Shown here piece by piece: positions 55,842 to 64,000 of a stretch of 64,000 bases of DNA. The notes below the pieces were generated by a model that was given only the letters and a program-made list of their open reading frames with translations, did no database searches and was not told where the DNA came from. The stretch lies in contig CAJXKC010000001.1 of NCBI GenBank assembly GCA_913055685.1, positions 434,001-498,000 on the forward strand. The letters are read 5' to 3'. Both the position numbers and the translations under genes were made by a program. This stretch comes from an uncultured Flavobacteriales bacterium (GTDB lineage: Bacteria; Bacteroidota; Bacteroidia; Flavobacteriales; Schleiferiaceae). Each line of letters begins with the position of its first letter. Within the stretch, counting starts at the first letter, position 1.

Positions 55842-57905
55842 ATGCTCTAATTTTTCTTGGACTTTTTTCGCATTTGGAATCATGGTTGCTTCCAAGGTGC
55901 TATTTAATGGTATAGCCGGCATGTTTTCGGCACCAATTACCATTACAGGGGCATCTAGGCTTTCGAAAGCTTCTTGCTGAATCCAGCCGGCGAGACCCTG
56001 GGAGAAACCGTTACGGCTAGGCTCTTCGGTTACAATAAGCACCTTGTGGTGTTTGCGTACCCGCTCTAAAATCAATTCCTCGTCTAGGGGATAAAGGGTA
56101 CGAAGATCTACTACCTCTACTTTATGATCTAAAGCCTTGCGCGCTTCTTTGGCCCAGTAAACCCCCATTCCATAAGTGATTACCAGCAAACTTTCATTAT
56201 TGCTAATGCTTTCTTCACTGGCCTCATAAGCAATGCGACCTTTACCAAAGGGAATTACATAATCTTCGGAAGGCTCTACGGTTTTTGCGTCCTCAGTACC
56301 TTTAATTTTAGACCAATATAGACCCTTATGCTCCAGCATTACCACCGGATTGGGATCGTGATAGGCTGCTTTCATTAGGCCTTTAAGATCTGCCCCCGTA
56401 CTCGGATAGGCGATTTTAATACCGCGGATATTAGTAAGCACACTTTCTACACTGGAAGAGTGATAAGGTCCACCGCTGCCATAAGCACCGATAGGCACGC
56501 GAATAACTGCACTCACTGGCCATTTACCATTTGATAAATAGTTACTACGACTCACTTCTGTAAAGAGCTGATTAAGGCCTGGCCAGATATAATCGGCAAA
56601 CTGAACCTCAACAAAGGGCTTAAGTCCAACGGCGCTCATCCCAACGGTTGAACCAATAATAAAGGCTTCTTGAATGGGGGTGTTAAATACCCGTTCGTCA
56701 CCAAACTTTTGGGCAAGAGTCGCCGCTTCACGGAAAACACCGCCTAAGCGGCCGCCAACATCCTGACCATAAAGCAGGGCTTCTTTATGCTCGGCCATTA
56801 ACTCTTGGATCGCAAATAATGCCGCGTCTACCATTACCGTTTTATCCTTGCCAGACGGACTGCGCTCTCCTTTTTCTTCGGTAATTGGGCTTGGCTCAAA
56901 GTCATGCGTAAAGAGGTCTTCCGGGCGCGGATCCTCCTGCTTTAAAGCCTCTTCATAATCAGCCTTTACGGTTGCTCCAGCCTCCTCATAAATTTTATTC
57001 AACTCCTCTTCGGAAAGACCCTGATCCAACAAATACTGATGTAGTTTTGGATGTGGGTCGCGTTGAGCATGTTCTTCTAAATCATCGCGGTACCACTCTT
57101 TGCGCACTCCTGATGTATGGTGACCTAATAAGGGCACCTTAGCGTGAATCAAGAAGGGGCGGCGCTCTTCGCGCATAATTGCCAATACTTCCTGAACGGT
57201 ATTATAAGACTCCTCGAAATTGGAGCCGTCTATGCTTCTTGTTTCAATACCATGAAATCCCCTGGCAAACTCCGCTGCATTTTGAGCGCGAGTTTCTTTG
57301 GCATTAGCGGAAATATCCCATTCATTATCCTGTACCAAAAAGAGCAAAGGGAATTGCTTTAGGGCGGCCATTTGCAAAGCTTCGGAGACCTCTCCCTCGG
57401 TCATTGCCGCATCACCAATGGAACAAACGGCAATTGCCTTCTCCGCCTCCTCAGCTAAACCCATTTTTTCACGGTACTGAATCCCCATGGCCACCCCTGC
57501 AGTAGGAATAGCCTGCATTCCGGTGGCGGAAGATTGGTGAGGAATCTTAGGTTTATCCGCATCTTTCAAACTAGGATGCGAGTAATAGCTTCGGCCACCA
57601 CTGAAAGGGTCATCGCGTTTTGCTAGCAATTGCAACATGCAGTCGTAGGGCCTCATCCCTATCGAAAGCAAAATTGAGTCATCGCGATAATAGGGCGACA
57701 CATAATCATAATGCTTCAACTGTAAGCCCAGGGCTAATTGGATAGCCTCATGTCCGCGCGAAGAGGCATGCACATACTTAGCCGTAACTTCTTTGTTGGC
57801 TTCATATAATTCGGCCATTTGCTTGGACATACTCATTAGGCGGTAGGCCTTTAAAGCAGTCTCTTGATCCAATTTTTTCTCTGAAGTTTTCGGGCTTGAA
57901 GACAT
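55827..57905 (-). CDS. 2-oxo acid dehydrogenase E1, alpha-beta fusion (branched-chain type)
   Basis: Thiamine diphosphate-dependent decarboxylase of a branched-chain 2-oxo acid dehydrogenase complex (valine, leucine, isoleucine breakdown and iso-fatty-acid primers). The 692-residue protein fuses E1 alpha (about 1-330; SRGHEAIQLALG, GDAAMTEGEVSEALQMAAL, QDNEWDIS) and E1 beta (about 370-692; LLYGQDVGGRLGGVF, EAFIIGSTVGMSAVGLKPFVEVQFADY, LTNIRGIKIAYPS). Such fusions are common in Bacteroidota. E2 and E3 are not in the window. The frame extends 17 codons upstream; ATG 57905 (MSSSPK) fits the family start. Cytoplasmic complex. Confidence 0.93.
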   Translation of the reverse strand: MSSSPKTSEKKLDQETALKAYRLMSMSKQMAELYEANKEVTAKYVHASSRGHEAIQLALGLQLKHYDYVSPYYRDDSILLSIGMRPYDCMLQLLAKRDDPFSGGRSYYSHPSLKDADKPKIPHQSSATGMQAIPTAGVAMGIQYREKMGLAEEAEKAIAVCSIGDAAMTEGEVSEALQMAALKQFPLLFLVQDNEWDISANAKETRAQNAAEFARGFHGIETRSIDGSNFEESYNTVQEVLAIMREERRPFLIHAKVPLLGHHTSGVRKEWYRDDLEEHAQRDPHPKLHQYLLDQGLSEEELNKIYEEAGATVKADYEEALKQEDPRPEDLFTHDFEPSPITEEKGERSPSGKDKTVMVDAALFAIQELMAEHKEALLYGQDVGGRLGGVFREAATLAQKFGDERVFNTPIQEAFIIGSTVGMSAVGLKPFVEVQFADYIWPGLNQLFTEVSRSNYLSNGKWPVSAVIRVPIGAYGSGGPYHSSSVESVLTNIRGIKIAYPSTGADLKGLMKAAYHDPNPVVMLEHKGLYWSKIKGTEDAKTVEPSEDYVIPFGKGRIAYEASEESISNNESLLVITYGMGVYWAKEARKALDHKVEVVDLRTLYPLDEELILERVRKHHKVLIVTEEPSRNGFSQGLAGWIQQEAFESLDAPVMVIGAENMPAIPLNSTLEATMIPNAKKVQEKLEHLARY

Positions 57906-57970
57906 AGTAGATGTTTTGCTCTGCAAATATCGCAAATGCTCGGCGAAGAGCCTCATGGAAGTAAATCAAT

Positions 57971-57997
57971 AAAAAAGGCCGCCCTTAGAGGCAGCCT
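57971..57997 (-). terminator. Terminator of the paaZ-DUF3078 operon
   Basis: Stem AGGCCGCC / GGCAGCCT with one mismatch and a 6-base loop; T-run on the minus strand. Follows the DUF3078 stop by about 20 bases. Confidence 0.7.
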
Positions 57998-58020
57998 AAT
58001 TCTCATCAGCCAAAAGGCTT

Positions 58021-58917
58021 TTAATCTTTTTTAGCCCCGAAACTGTAGCTAAAGCCAATGCTTAAAACCTGCTTAAACTGGCCCCGCGGCACCCCCGCAG
58101 TAGCAGGATTATCGTCGAGGTCAAACTTCACGTCATGATCATAAATATAGGCCAAGGTTATATTTGCCTTTATGTAATCGTTGACTTGAAAGAAAAGCAA
58201 TAATTCGCTGTTCACATCAATAAGCGTAGGGTCTTCCGCATAATTACTAAAGAGGTCTACCCGGGCCTGTAGGTCCACATTGTCCCAAAGCTTTTGCTTG
58301 TAAGTTAAATTCACATAAGCCCCCACTTCAAAACGAATATTATTGGAATCCTTTACCCCAAAAGCGCCCGCCTGAGCGAGGCGGTCGACCATCACAAAAG
58401 TTGTTTTTGAAGTTAAAGGCGAGAGGTAAGCGGTGAGGTGTTCGTCCTTATAAGTGGCACCAAAACTGTTGATCAAATAAGCCGGTGCAAGAAAGTCTGA
58501 AATCCGTAAAGCGTCGCCCGACTCCCCCGGGTTTTTAAAGCCTGGCGCAAACTGGGAACGGAAATTAAGTAAGGCGGAATAGTTCCAATGCTTACTTTTA
58601 TTGTAGTCCAATCGCGACTCCAGCTCAATGCGGTCCTCGGTTTTATTGAAGATTGTGTCTTGATAGTTTAAGCCATAAGCCAGGGTGAGGCTATTATTCC
58701 AACTCCACTTCTCATTAGGGTCGTAATTGGCAAAAAGGTTAACAATCGAATTCCCAGCAATCGAATTCACTCCACCTGCCTGCCAGTTAGTGTAGGAAGC
58801 CTGGGTAAACTGCAAACCGAAATTTCCTCCGGTTGCCCAAGGACCTTTTTTATCTTCCTCCTGTGCGCTCAGCTGAGTGCCGAGGACCAAGGCTAAAATC
58901 AAGGAAAGCTTTTTCAT
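58021..58917 (-). CDS. DUF3078 outer membrane beta-barrel protein
   Basis: A 298-residue exported protein: signal peptide MKKLSLILALVLGTQLSA, then a barrel-like run of alternating strands with the DUF3078 pattern (GGNFGLQFTQASYTNWQAGGVNSIAGN, aromatic strand ends, and a terminal Phe-Ser-Tyr-Ser-Phe strand FSYSFGAKKD). Outer-membrane location likely; function unknown. It starts one base after the enoyl-CoA hydratase gene stop, in the same operon as paaZ, so a link to aromatic compound handling is possible but unproven. A terminator follows. Confidence 0.85.
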   Translation of the reverse strand: MKKLSLILALVLGTQLSAQEEDKKGPWATGGNFGLQFTQASYTNWQAGGVNSIAGNSIVNLFANYDPNEKWSWNNSLTLAYGLNYQDTIFNKTEDRIELESRLDYNKSKHWNYSALLNFRSQFAPGFKNPGESGDALRISDFLAPAYLINSFGATYKDEHLTAYLSPLTSKTTFVMVDRLAQAGAFGVKDSNNIRFEVGAYVNLTYKQKLWDNVDLQARVDLFSNYAEDPTLIDVNSELLLFFQVNDYIKANITLAYIYDHDVKFDLDDNPATAGVPRGQFKQVLSIGFSYSFGAKKD

Positions 58918-58918
58918 T

Positions 58919-59689
58919 TTATTTCTTTTTAAATGCTTGGATAGCGTTTCTTGTAAAGTCGGAAAGTACCAATTTCCCAGACATTGCGGCGCGCTCGGCT
59001 AGCAAGTCGTCCCAATTCTCAGTGCCGCGCCAGAAAACCTTTTTCAATTCGGCCATCGCTTCTGGGTTAAAGCCCTTTAAACGCTCGATTAGGGCCTCAA
59101 TTTCTTTATCCATTTCTTCCACGCTATCGTGCAAGTGGTAGTACAATCCCCGCTGGTGTGCCCATTGGGCATCGCGCCATTCCGTGGCATTAATCGCTAA
59201 TTCACTCATACCGCTTAATCCAATCTTGCGCTCCACTGCCGGACCAACCACGAAGGGGCCAATGCCTACCGCCAATTCGCTTAGCTTAACACTTGCGAAT
59301 TTAGTCGCAAAGCAATAATCAACCGAGGACGCTAAACCTACTGCTCCGCCTACCGCTTTGCCATGTACGCGACCCACGATAAACTTGGGGCATTTACGCA
59401 TCGCATTAATCACATTGGCAAAGCCGCTAAAGAATTTTTTCCCTTGATCCATATCTTGGATAGAGATTAGCTCATCAAAAGAGGCTCCTGCACAAAAGGC
59501 CCGCTCTCCTGCCGATTTAAGTAAGATAACTTTAACCGAATCATCCTCACCCGCAGCACTTATAGCATCCGCTAATTCCCGTAACAACTTGCTTGGCAGG
59601 GAATTACTGAGGGGGTGAAAGAATTCGATGGTGGCTAAACCATCTTTAATTTCAGTTTTAATATAACCTTGTTCTAATGCGTCTGACAT
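58919..59689 (-). CDS. Enoyl-CoA hydratase/isomerase family protein
   Basis: Crotonase-fold enzyme of 256 residues encoded in the paaZ operon. The oxyanion-hole segments are visible (AGERAFCAGASFDELI and GKAVGGAVGLASSVDY). The first catalytic Glu of classical hydratases (GGGCEL) is replaced (GGAVGL), while the second is kept (KLSELAVGIGPF). It may be an isomerase of the PaaG kind or a specialised hydratase; the exact step of the phenylacetate route is not determinable. Located 30 bases after the ABM-domain gene and directly before DUF3078. Confidence 0.88.
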   Translation of the reverse strand: MSDALEQGYIKTEIKDGLATIEFFHPLSNSLPSKLLRELADAISAAGEDDSVKVILLKSAGERAFCAGASFDELISIQDMDQGKKFFSGFANVINAMRKCPKFIVGRVHGKAVGGAVGLASSVDYCFATKFASVKLSELAVGIGPFVVGPAVERKIGLSGMSELAINATEWRDAQWAHQRGLYYHLHDSVEEMDKEIEALIERLKGFNPEAMAELKKVFWRGTENWDDLLAERAAMSGKLVLSDFTRNAIQAFKKK

Positions 59690-59719
59690 TTGAATTTGAA
59701 TTTTTAAGCTTTTTCGTTT

Positions 59720-60079
59720 CTATAAATGGTCACCGCCAATAGCCTCGAGCCACTGACCATGAACTTTTGAACTCTCCACCCTAGCAATCATGCTGTGATA
59801 ATAGGCATACCACTTTGAAGCCTGAGATTTAGCCTCACCGTGCTCCCTATCTGCCCGCCATTTGGCGATACTTTCTTCGTCGCGCCAATAGGAGATGAAA
59901 ATTCCCCCTGCTGCCGTGCTTGCCGATGAATAACCCAAATAGCCTTCTTGCTCCTGAGCCATGGTCATCATTTTCTCATCCATTTCTGAGTAGCCTTCAA
60001 GATCCTGAGATTTTTGGGAAATGAAAATCACCGCGTAAAATGGTGCCTCGGGCGGACTATCTTGCCAATGGGTAAGCAT
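59720..60079 (-). CDS. ABM-domain protein in the paa operon
   Basis: A 119-residue protein with the fold of antibiotic biosynthesis monooxygenase domains: AVIFISQKSQDLEGYSEMDEKMMTMAQEQEGYLGYSSAS and SYWRDEESIAKWRADREH. Such small proteins act as cofactor-free oxygenases, heme-degrading enzymes or dimeric ligand-binding proteins; which one is unknown. The start is set at the second methionine (MLTHWQDS), because the longer frame runs into the paaZ stop; one base separates the two genes. Context suggests a role with aromatic or CoA-linked intermediates. Confidence 0.8.
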   Translation of the reverse strand: MLTHWQDSPPEAPFYAVIFISQKSQDLEGYSEMDEKMMTMAQEQEGYLGYSSASTAAGGIFISYWRDEESIAKWRADREHGEAKSQASKWYAYYHSMIARVESSKVHGQWLEAIGGDHL

Positions 60080-60080
60080 C

Positions 60081-62132
60081 TTATTGGCTTTGATCAATTT
60101 TCTTAACCATCGTTAAAATGGTGGCTAGCGCTACTGTTTCTCCCTCTTCATCGTAAACATCTACATTGAACTTCACGATGCCTTTGGCGATGTCGTCCTC
60201 GCTGCGCTTTTCCTGGTCGATTTTTTCCTTCACGGTGAATTTCACCCCAATGGTCATTCCTGGATAAACCGGTTTAGTGAAACGACATTCATCAATACCA
60301 TAGTTCAATAAAACTGGCCCTTTACGGGGGTCTACAAACATGCCTGCCGCCTTAGAAAGGACATAATAACCATGGGCCACCTTGCCTTCGAAAATGGTGC
60401 CTTCCAATGAGGTTGCATCCACATGAGCGTAGAAGTTATCGCCACTAACCTGAGCAAAACTGGCGATATCCGCATCGGTCACGGTGTGGCGATGCGTATA
60501 AACAGTATCCCCAACTTTCAATTCTTCAAAGTGCTGACGGAACAGGTGTTTTTCCACCTCGGGGCGAGAAGCTCCCGGCTGGTATACCTGAGTGATTTCG
60601 GTAATAGTATCAGGGTGACCCTGAATAGCCGTGCGCTGCAAATAATGTAGAATTCCTCTTTTTCCTCCCATCTCTTCACCACCACCGGCACGTCCAGGAC
60701 CACCGTGAGTTAAGAGTGGCATGGGCGAACCATGACCAGTACTTTCCTTAGCCGATTTGGCATTGAGAACCAAAATACGACCGTGCATATGTGCGGCTTC
60801 TACCACAAATTCACGTCCAATTTTATCATCGGCGGTAATAATGGAGCTCACTAATGAGCCTTTACCCATATTGGCCAATTCAGCGGCCTGATCTAATCCC
60901 TTGTAGGGTATTAAAGTAGACACCGGGCCAAAGCATTCAACGTCATGCACATCAGTGTTTTTGAAAGGATCTGTGTTTAGGAATAAGGTCGGACTCACAA
61001 AGGCCCCTTTATCCTTCTGGGCCCCTAGGACATCAAAGTCGCGTAAATCGCCATAAACCACTTCCTGTGATTGCTTCAATCGCTCAATGTTTTCCTGTAG
61101 TCTTTCAACTTGTAACTGAGAGGTTAATGAGCCCATACGAGTTTTTTCATCGCGAGGGTCACCAATAGTAGTTTTCTGTAATCTTGCGGTAAGCGCCTCT
61201 TGTACCGCCTCAAGTTTATCTTCCGGAACCAAGATTCGGCGAACTGCCGTACATTTTTGACCCGCCTTAGTGGTCATTTCACGGTGTACCTCCTTTACAA
61301 AAATGTCAAACTCGGGCATCCCCGGCTCCACATCCGGACCCAATACCGAAGCATTCAAAGAGTCGGCCTCCAAGTTAAAAGTCACCGAGCGATCAATAAT
61401 ATGTGGCAAAGCCTGTAGCTTTTTTCCCGTTGCAGCAGAACCGGTAAAGGTTACCGTGTCTCCGGTTTGCACATGGTCAATAATACCGCGACCTAAACCC
61501 GTTACCAATTGTAAGGCACCCTCTGGTAGGATTTTAGATTTTATAATTTCTTGAACTACATGCTCGGTTAAATAGGAAGTGTGTTCCGAGGGCTTAACCA
61601 CCGCTGGAACACCAGCCATTAGGTTCACCGCAATTTTCTCCAGCATTCCCCAAACCGGAAAGTTAAAGGCATTGATGTGCACCGCAACGCCCCGTTTAGG
61701 AACCATAATATGGTGACCAATAAAGGTTCCTCCTTTTGATAATGGCGCAGCCTGACCATCCACATAATAAGGAAGGTCTGGAAATTGGCGGCGTAAGGAT
61801 GCATTGGCAAAAAGGTTTCCAAAGCCCCCTTCAATATCTACCCAGGAGTCAATTTTTGTAGCTCCGGTTTTGAAACTGGTTTCGTAAAACTGATTCTTGA
61901 TTTTGACAAGATGTAAGGCCAGTGCCTTAAGCATGCGACCTCTTTCCTGAAAAGTCATTTTACGTAAGGCGGGGCCTCCAACTCGACGGCCATAGTCTAA
62001 AATGGCTTCATAATCTAAACCCGCGCTGGAAACAATTCCGATGGCATCGCCATGAATGGCATCATAGGCAATGAGCTCTTCGCCTTGGCCTTCGACCCAC
62101 TCGCCTTGAACGTAGTTCTTTATTTTTTGCAT
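60081..62132 (-). CDS. paaZ: Phenylacetate degradation bifunctional protein PaaZ
   Basis: Hydrolyses oxepin-CoA (ring opening) and oxidises the resulting semialdehyde. The 683-residue protein has an aldehyde dehydrogenase domain (about 1-515) with catalytic E255 (FNLEADS) and C294 (AGQKCTAVR), matching E. coli E256/C295, and a C-terminal MaoC-like hydratase domain (about 530-683) with D565/H570 (SGDNFYAHVD), matching D561/H566. The frame extends 13 codons upstream; ATG 62132 (MQKIKNYVQGEW) is the family start. First gene of paaZ-ABM-crotonase-DUF3078. No paaABCDE or paaK here, so the rest of the route is elsewhere or absent. Confidence 0.95.
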   Translation of the reverse strand: MQKIKNYVQGEWVEGQGEELIAYDAIHGDAIGIVSSAGLDYEAILDYGRRVGGPALRKMTFQERGRMLKALALHLVKIKNQFYETSFKTGATKIDSWVDIEGGFGNLFANASLRRQFPDLPYYVDGQAAPLSKGGTFIGHHIMVPKRGVAVHINAFNFPVWGMLEKIAVNLMAGVPAVVKPSEHTSYLTEHVVQEIIKSKILPEGALQLVTGLGRGIIDHVQTGDTVTFTGSAATGKKLQALPHIIDRSVTFNLEADSLNASVLGPDVEPGMPEFDIFVKEVHREMTTKAGQKCTAVRRILVPEDKLEAVQEALTARLQKTTIGDPRDEKTRMGSLTSQLQVERLQENIERLKQSQEVVYGDLRDFDVLGAQKDKGAFVSPTLFLNTDPFKNTDVHDVECFGPVSTLIPYKGLDQAAELANMGKGSLVSSIITADDKIGREFVVEAAHMHGRILVLNAKSAKESTGHGSPMPLLTHGGPGRAGGGEEMGGKRGILHYLQRTAIQGHPDTITEITQVYQPGASRPEVEKHLFRQHFEELKVGDTVYTHRHTVTDADIASFAQVSGDNFYAHVDATSLEGTIFEGKVAHGYYVLSKAAGMFVDPRKGPVLLNYGIDECRFTKPVYPGMTIGVKFTVKEKIDQEKRSEDDIAKGIVKFNVDVYDEEGETVALATILTMVKKIDQSQ

Positions 62133-62153
62133 GCTGTGCTTTTTTGAGAGCGC

Positions 62154-62184
62154 TAAAGGTACGGCGAGCAAAAGGGCTTTACAA
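62154..62184 (-). promoter_or_regulatory. Promoter of the paaZ operon
   Basis: On the minus strand TTG (62184-62182), 20-base spacer, TACCTTTA (62161-62154, one mismatch at the final G), 21 bases before ATG. Confidence 0.55.
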
Positions 62185-62240
62185 GTTTTAAGATATCACT
62201 GGATTGGAATAAATAGAAGATGGTTTTATATGGTTTCCTC

Positions 62241-62248
62241 TATCTTTG
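62241..62248 (+). promoter_or_regulatory. -7 box before the arylsulfotransferase-like gene
   Basis: TATCTTTG, a perfect TAnnTTTG, 17 bases before ATG 62266. No clear -33 element. Confidence 0.4.
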
Positions 62249-62265
62249 ACCCACAATATTTCCCG

Positions 62266-63558
62266 ATGAAAAAAATCATCACTGCTTTTGCCTATTTGGT
62301 TATTATTCTATTTGGCCTCTCTGCTTTTGGCTGGATGGTAAAACACATTACCAAAGGCGACAAGGATTTTGGTACAAACCTTACTAAAGGCTTAGACTCC
62401 TTTGTTTCTTTCTTAGACCTTTTTGAGCAATCGGTTGAAGAGGTTAAAAAGCTTCCCGAGACCTTTGTGCCCACCCCTAAAGACTTTGAAGCCGTAAATA
62501 ATCTTGAGGAAGACCTCATCGTGCTTACTTCCTACAGTAATGAGGCAAAAAACCGAACGGTTGAAATTCGCAACCTACGAGACGACAGCGTCCTCCATAG
62601 TTGGAATATCCCCAATCCGCATCAGGAGCACGATCGCATAATGGACCCTTTACTCCTACCCAATAAAACTTTGGTCTACTCTTACAATGGTGTAACTGGA
62701 ATAAGGGCGGTGGACAGTCTGGGAAATGAAGTGTGGAAGCAAGACACTATTGCCCATCACCACAGTATGAATTTGGATAGCGCAGGCAATATCTGGGCCT
62801 GCACCTACACCAAGGAAAACGGTGGTTTTATTATTTATAAAGGCTTTTACCATTTAGACGGTCGCGAACTAGCCTATATTGACAACACTATTTCTAAGCT
62901 GGATGCCAAAACGGGTCACCTGCTTTTCCATAAGTCCATTACCGAAATCTTGGTGGAGAACGGCTTGGAAAACATTCTAATTAAGTCCAATAATTCGGAT
63001 GATCCCATCCACTTAAACGACGTGCAGCCGGCTTTAAGAACAACGGAATATTACCAGGAGGGTGATTTGTTTTTAAGCTTTAGAAATATTTCAGCCATTA
63101 TTCATTACCGCCCTTCAAACAATAAGGTTATTCGATTACTGGAAGGAGCTTTTTATAGTCAGCATGACGTTGACTTCCTAAACGACAGCACGATTTATTT
63201 CTTCAATAACAACTCCCAGACCTTATGGTTAGGTCGGGCTACCACTTGGCGTACCGCCGATGAGCGCATTAACGCAGGAGACTTCTACTCAAACGTTATG
63301 GCTTATGACCTTAAGAATGAGCGTTATTTTTACCTCAGTAAGGAAGCTTTTGCCGCTAATGATATCTTCACCTTTACCGAGGGCATGTCCGAGATCTTAG
63401 CTAATGGCAACCTTTGGGTCGAAGAACAAAATAGTGGTGTATTATGGGTACTGAATGGCGAGGAAGTCGTTTACAAAAACGTGATTGAAAGTCAGCACCC
63501 TGGCCATCATCACCTTAGCAACTGGACGCGAATATTAAAAGATTATGATAAGCAATAG
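62266..63558 (+). CDS. Arylsulfotransferase (ASST)-like membrane-anchored protein
   Basis: A 430-residue protein with one N-terminal transmembrane helix (about 5-25, KKIITAFAYLVIILFGLSAF) and a large extracytoplasmic domain resembling ASST-type beta-propellers. Histidine-rich turns typical of the family are present (IAHHHSMNLDSAGNIWA; FYSQHDVDFLNDSTIYFFNN; ESQHPGHHHLSNW). Classical ASSTs pass sulfate between phenolic compounds without PAPS through a phospho-His-like intermediate; many relatives are probably not sulfotransferases. The ATG at 62266 follows a TATCTTTG box. The next gene overlaps its last 14 bases, pointing to an operon with small membrane proteins. Confidence 0.8.
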   Translation: MKKIITAFAYLVIILFGLSAFGWMVKHITKGDKDFGTNLTKGLDSFVSFLDLFEQSVEEVKKLPETFVPTPKDFEAVNNLEEDLIVLTSYSNEAKNRTVEIRNLRDDSVLHSWNIPNPHQEHDRIMDPLLLPNKTLVYSYNGVTGIRAVDSLGNEVWKQDTIAHHHSMNLDSAGNIWACTYTKENGGFIIYKGFYHLDGRELAYIDNTISKLDAKTGHLLFHKSITEILVENGLENILIKSNNSDDPIHLNDVQPALRTTEYYQEGDLFLSFRNISAIIHYRPSNNKVIRLLEGAFYSQHDVDFLNDSTIYFFNNNSQTLWLGRATTWRTADERINAGDFYSNVMAYDLKNERYFYLSKEAFAANDIFTFTEGMSEILANGNLWVEEQNSGVLWVLNGEEVVYKNVIESQHPGHHHLSNWTRILKDYDKQ

Positions 63559-63691
63559 CCTTTTTTATATAGGCCCCGGAATGGGTGCCGGCACCATGAT
63601 TTTGGTTTTGGTAATTGCCGCCATAGTGGTTTTTTCCATTGGCTATATCATCTGGCTAAAAGCCAAAAAGCTATTTAAGAAAAAAGACTAA
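63545..63691 (+). CDS. Small membrane protein with YIGPGMG motif
   Basis: A 48-residue protein: MISNSLFYIGPGMGAG, one transmembrane helix (about 17-38, TMILVLVIAAIVVFSIGYIIW), and a strongly basic tail (LKAKKLFKKKD). The YIGPGMGAG start resembles the YIDPGTGS start of small membrane proteins that I recall next to ASST- or phosphodiesterase-like genes in other bacteria. It overlaps the upstream gene by 14 bases and the next by one (TAATG), so the three genes are likely one transcript. Function unknown. Confidence 0.7.
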   Translation: MISNSLFYIGPGMGAGTMILVLVIAAIVVFSIGYIIWLKAKKLFKKKD

Positions 63692-64000
63692 TGCCCTATT
63701 ATTTGCTCTTAGCTTTTGGGGGCTTATGGGCCGTTCTCTTCTTGCGCTTTAATCGCGCTTGGCTTTATAAAGTTGCCTTGAATAGTGTGGCGGTTCTCGA
63801 CACCATGCTTAGCGACAAGAGCGATGACGAAAAATTGGAAATACTGCCCAAGGCTACTGCCAGTTTACTGGGCTCACTTTTACTAAGTTTACTGCTTATT
63901 GTGCTGGCAATTGGCATTGCCTATTTGCCTTACGGCGGAAGCGAATACCTCTTTGGTCCTTCACCAGAAAGGCCAGCTTGGCTGGAGATTACCGCCCTTT
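63691..64000 (+). CDS. Partial membrane protein, runs off the window end
   Basis: An open frame from ATG 63691 with no stop before the end (103 complete codons). Two hydrophobic helices are visible: YYLLLAFGGLWAVLFL near the start and LLGSLLLSLLLIVLAIGIAYL further on. A charged segment (LSDKSDDEKLEILPKA) lies between. Its start overlaps the small membrane protein stop by one base, so it belongs to the ASST-like operon. Not recognised. Confidence 0.7.
   Translation, partial: MPYYLLLAFGGLWAVLFLRFNRAWLYKVALNSVAVLDTMLSDKSDDEKLEILPKATASLLGSLLLSLLLIVLAIGIAYLPYGGSEYLFGPSPERPAWLEITAL

Overview
The window comes from a Bacteroidota genome, most likely order Flavobacteriales. The evidence is three very large secreted proteins ending in type IX secretion (T9SS) type B sorting domains, an HU-like/SPOR fusion protein of the Bacteroidota type, Bacteroidota-specific families (DUF6427, DUF6341, DUF3078), an E1 alpha-beta fused branched-chain dehydrogenase, and promoters that repeatedly match the Bacteroidota pattern TTG/TTTG, 18-21 bases, TAnnTTTG instead of -35/-10 boxes. 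Shine-Dalgarno sequences are mostly absent and several genes start at GTG or TTG. Almost the whole window is chromosomal core. I see no tRNA or rRNA gene, IS element, CRISPR array, prophage or integrase.

Layout. 0-12.5 kb: stand-alone response regulator, dprA, a divergent HU/SPOR membrane protein, thioesterase, DUF6427, DUF6341, purD, gdhA with a strong terminator, a GH16-like lipoprotein, gatC, an acyltransferase, trpS and lepA. 12.6-17.6 kb: two tandem T9SS-secreted proteins of about 790 residues whose last two thirds, including the terminator, are identical at every base. 17.7-24.8 kb: a leftward operon for a leucyl aminopeptidase, pdxA, DUF177, rpmF, plsX, fabH, accB and accC, with an internal promoter before DUF177 and a terminator-like hairpin just before plsX. 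24.9-29.9 kb: a third, more distant T9SS paralogue, riboflavin synthase, and an unusually short DXP synthase on the opposite strand. 29.9-36.5 kb: a TetR-regulated RND efflux operon. 36.6-42.1 kb: asnS, rpoN, a PAP2-like membrane protein and lysS. 42.1-49.7 kb: a sulfotransferase, a small exported acidic protein and a second tripartite RND efflux operon. 49.9-55.8 kb: mutS2, a DUF819 transporter-like protein and an M28 peptidase. 55.8-62.2 kb: a fused 2-oxo acid dehydrogenase E1, and a paaZ / ABM-domain / crotonase / DUF3078 operon. 62.2-64 kb: an arylsulfotransferase-like protein followed by two overlapping small or partial membrane-protein genes that run off the end.

The genes cover housekeeping (translation factors, tRNA charging, fatty acid initiation, purine, riboflavin, PLP and isoprenoid synthesis), envelope export (two RND pumps) and surface display by T9SS. 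The most unusual items are the homogenised tandem T9SS pair, the shortened Dxs that lacks an otherwise conserved segment, and the membrane-linked arylsulfotransferase cluster at the right edge. I found no clear-cut new defence or mobile system and do not claim one.
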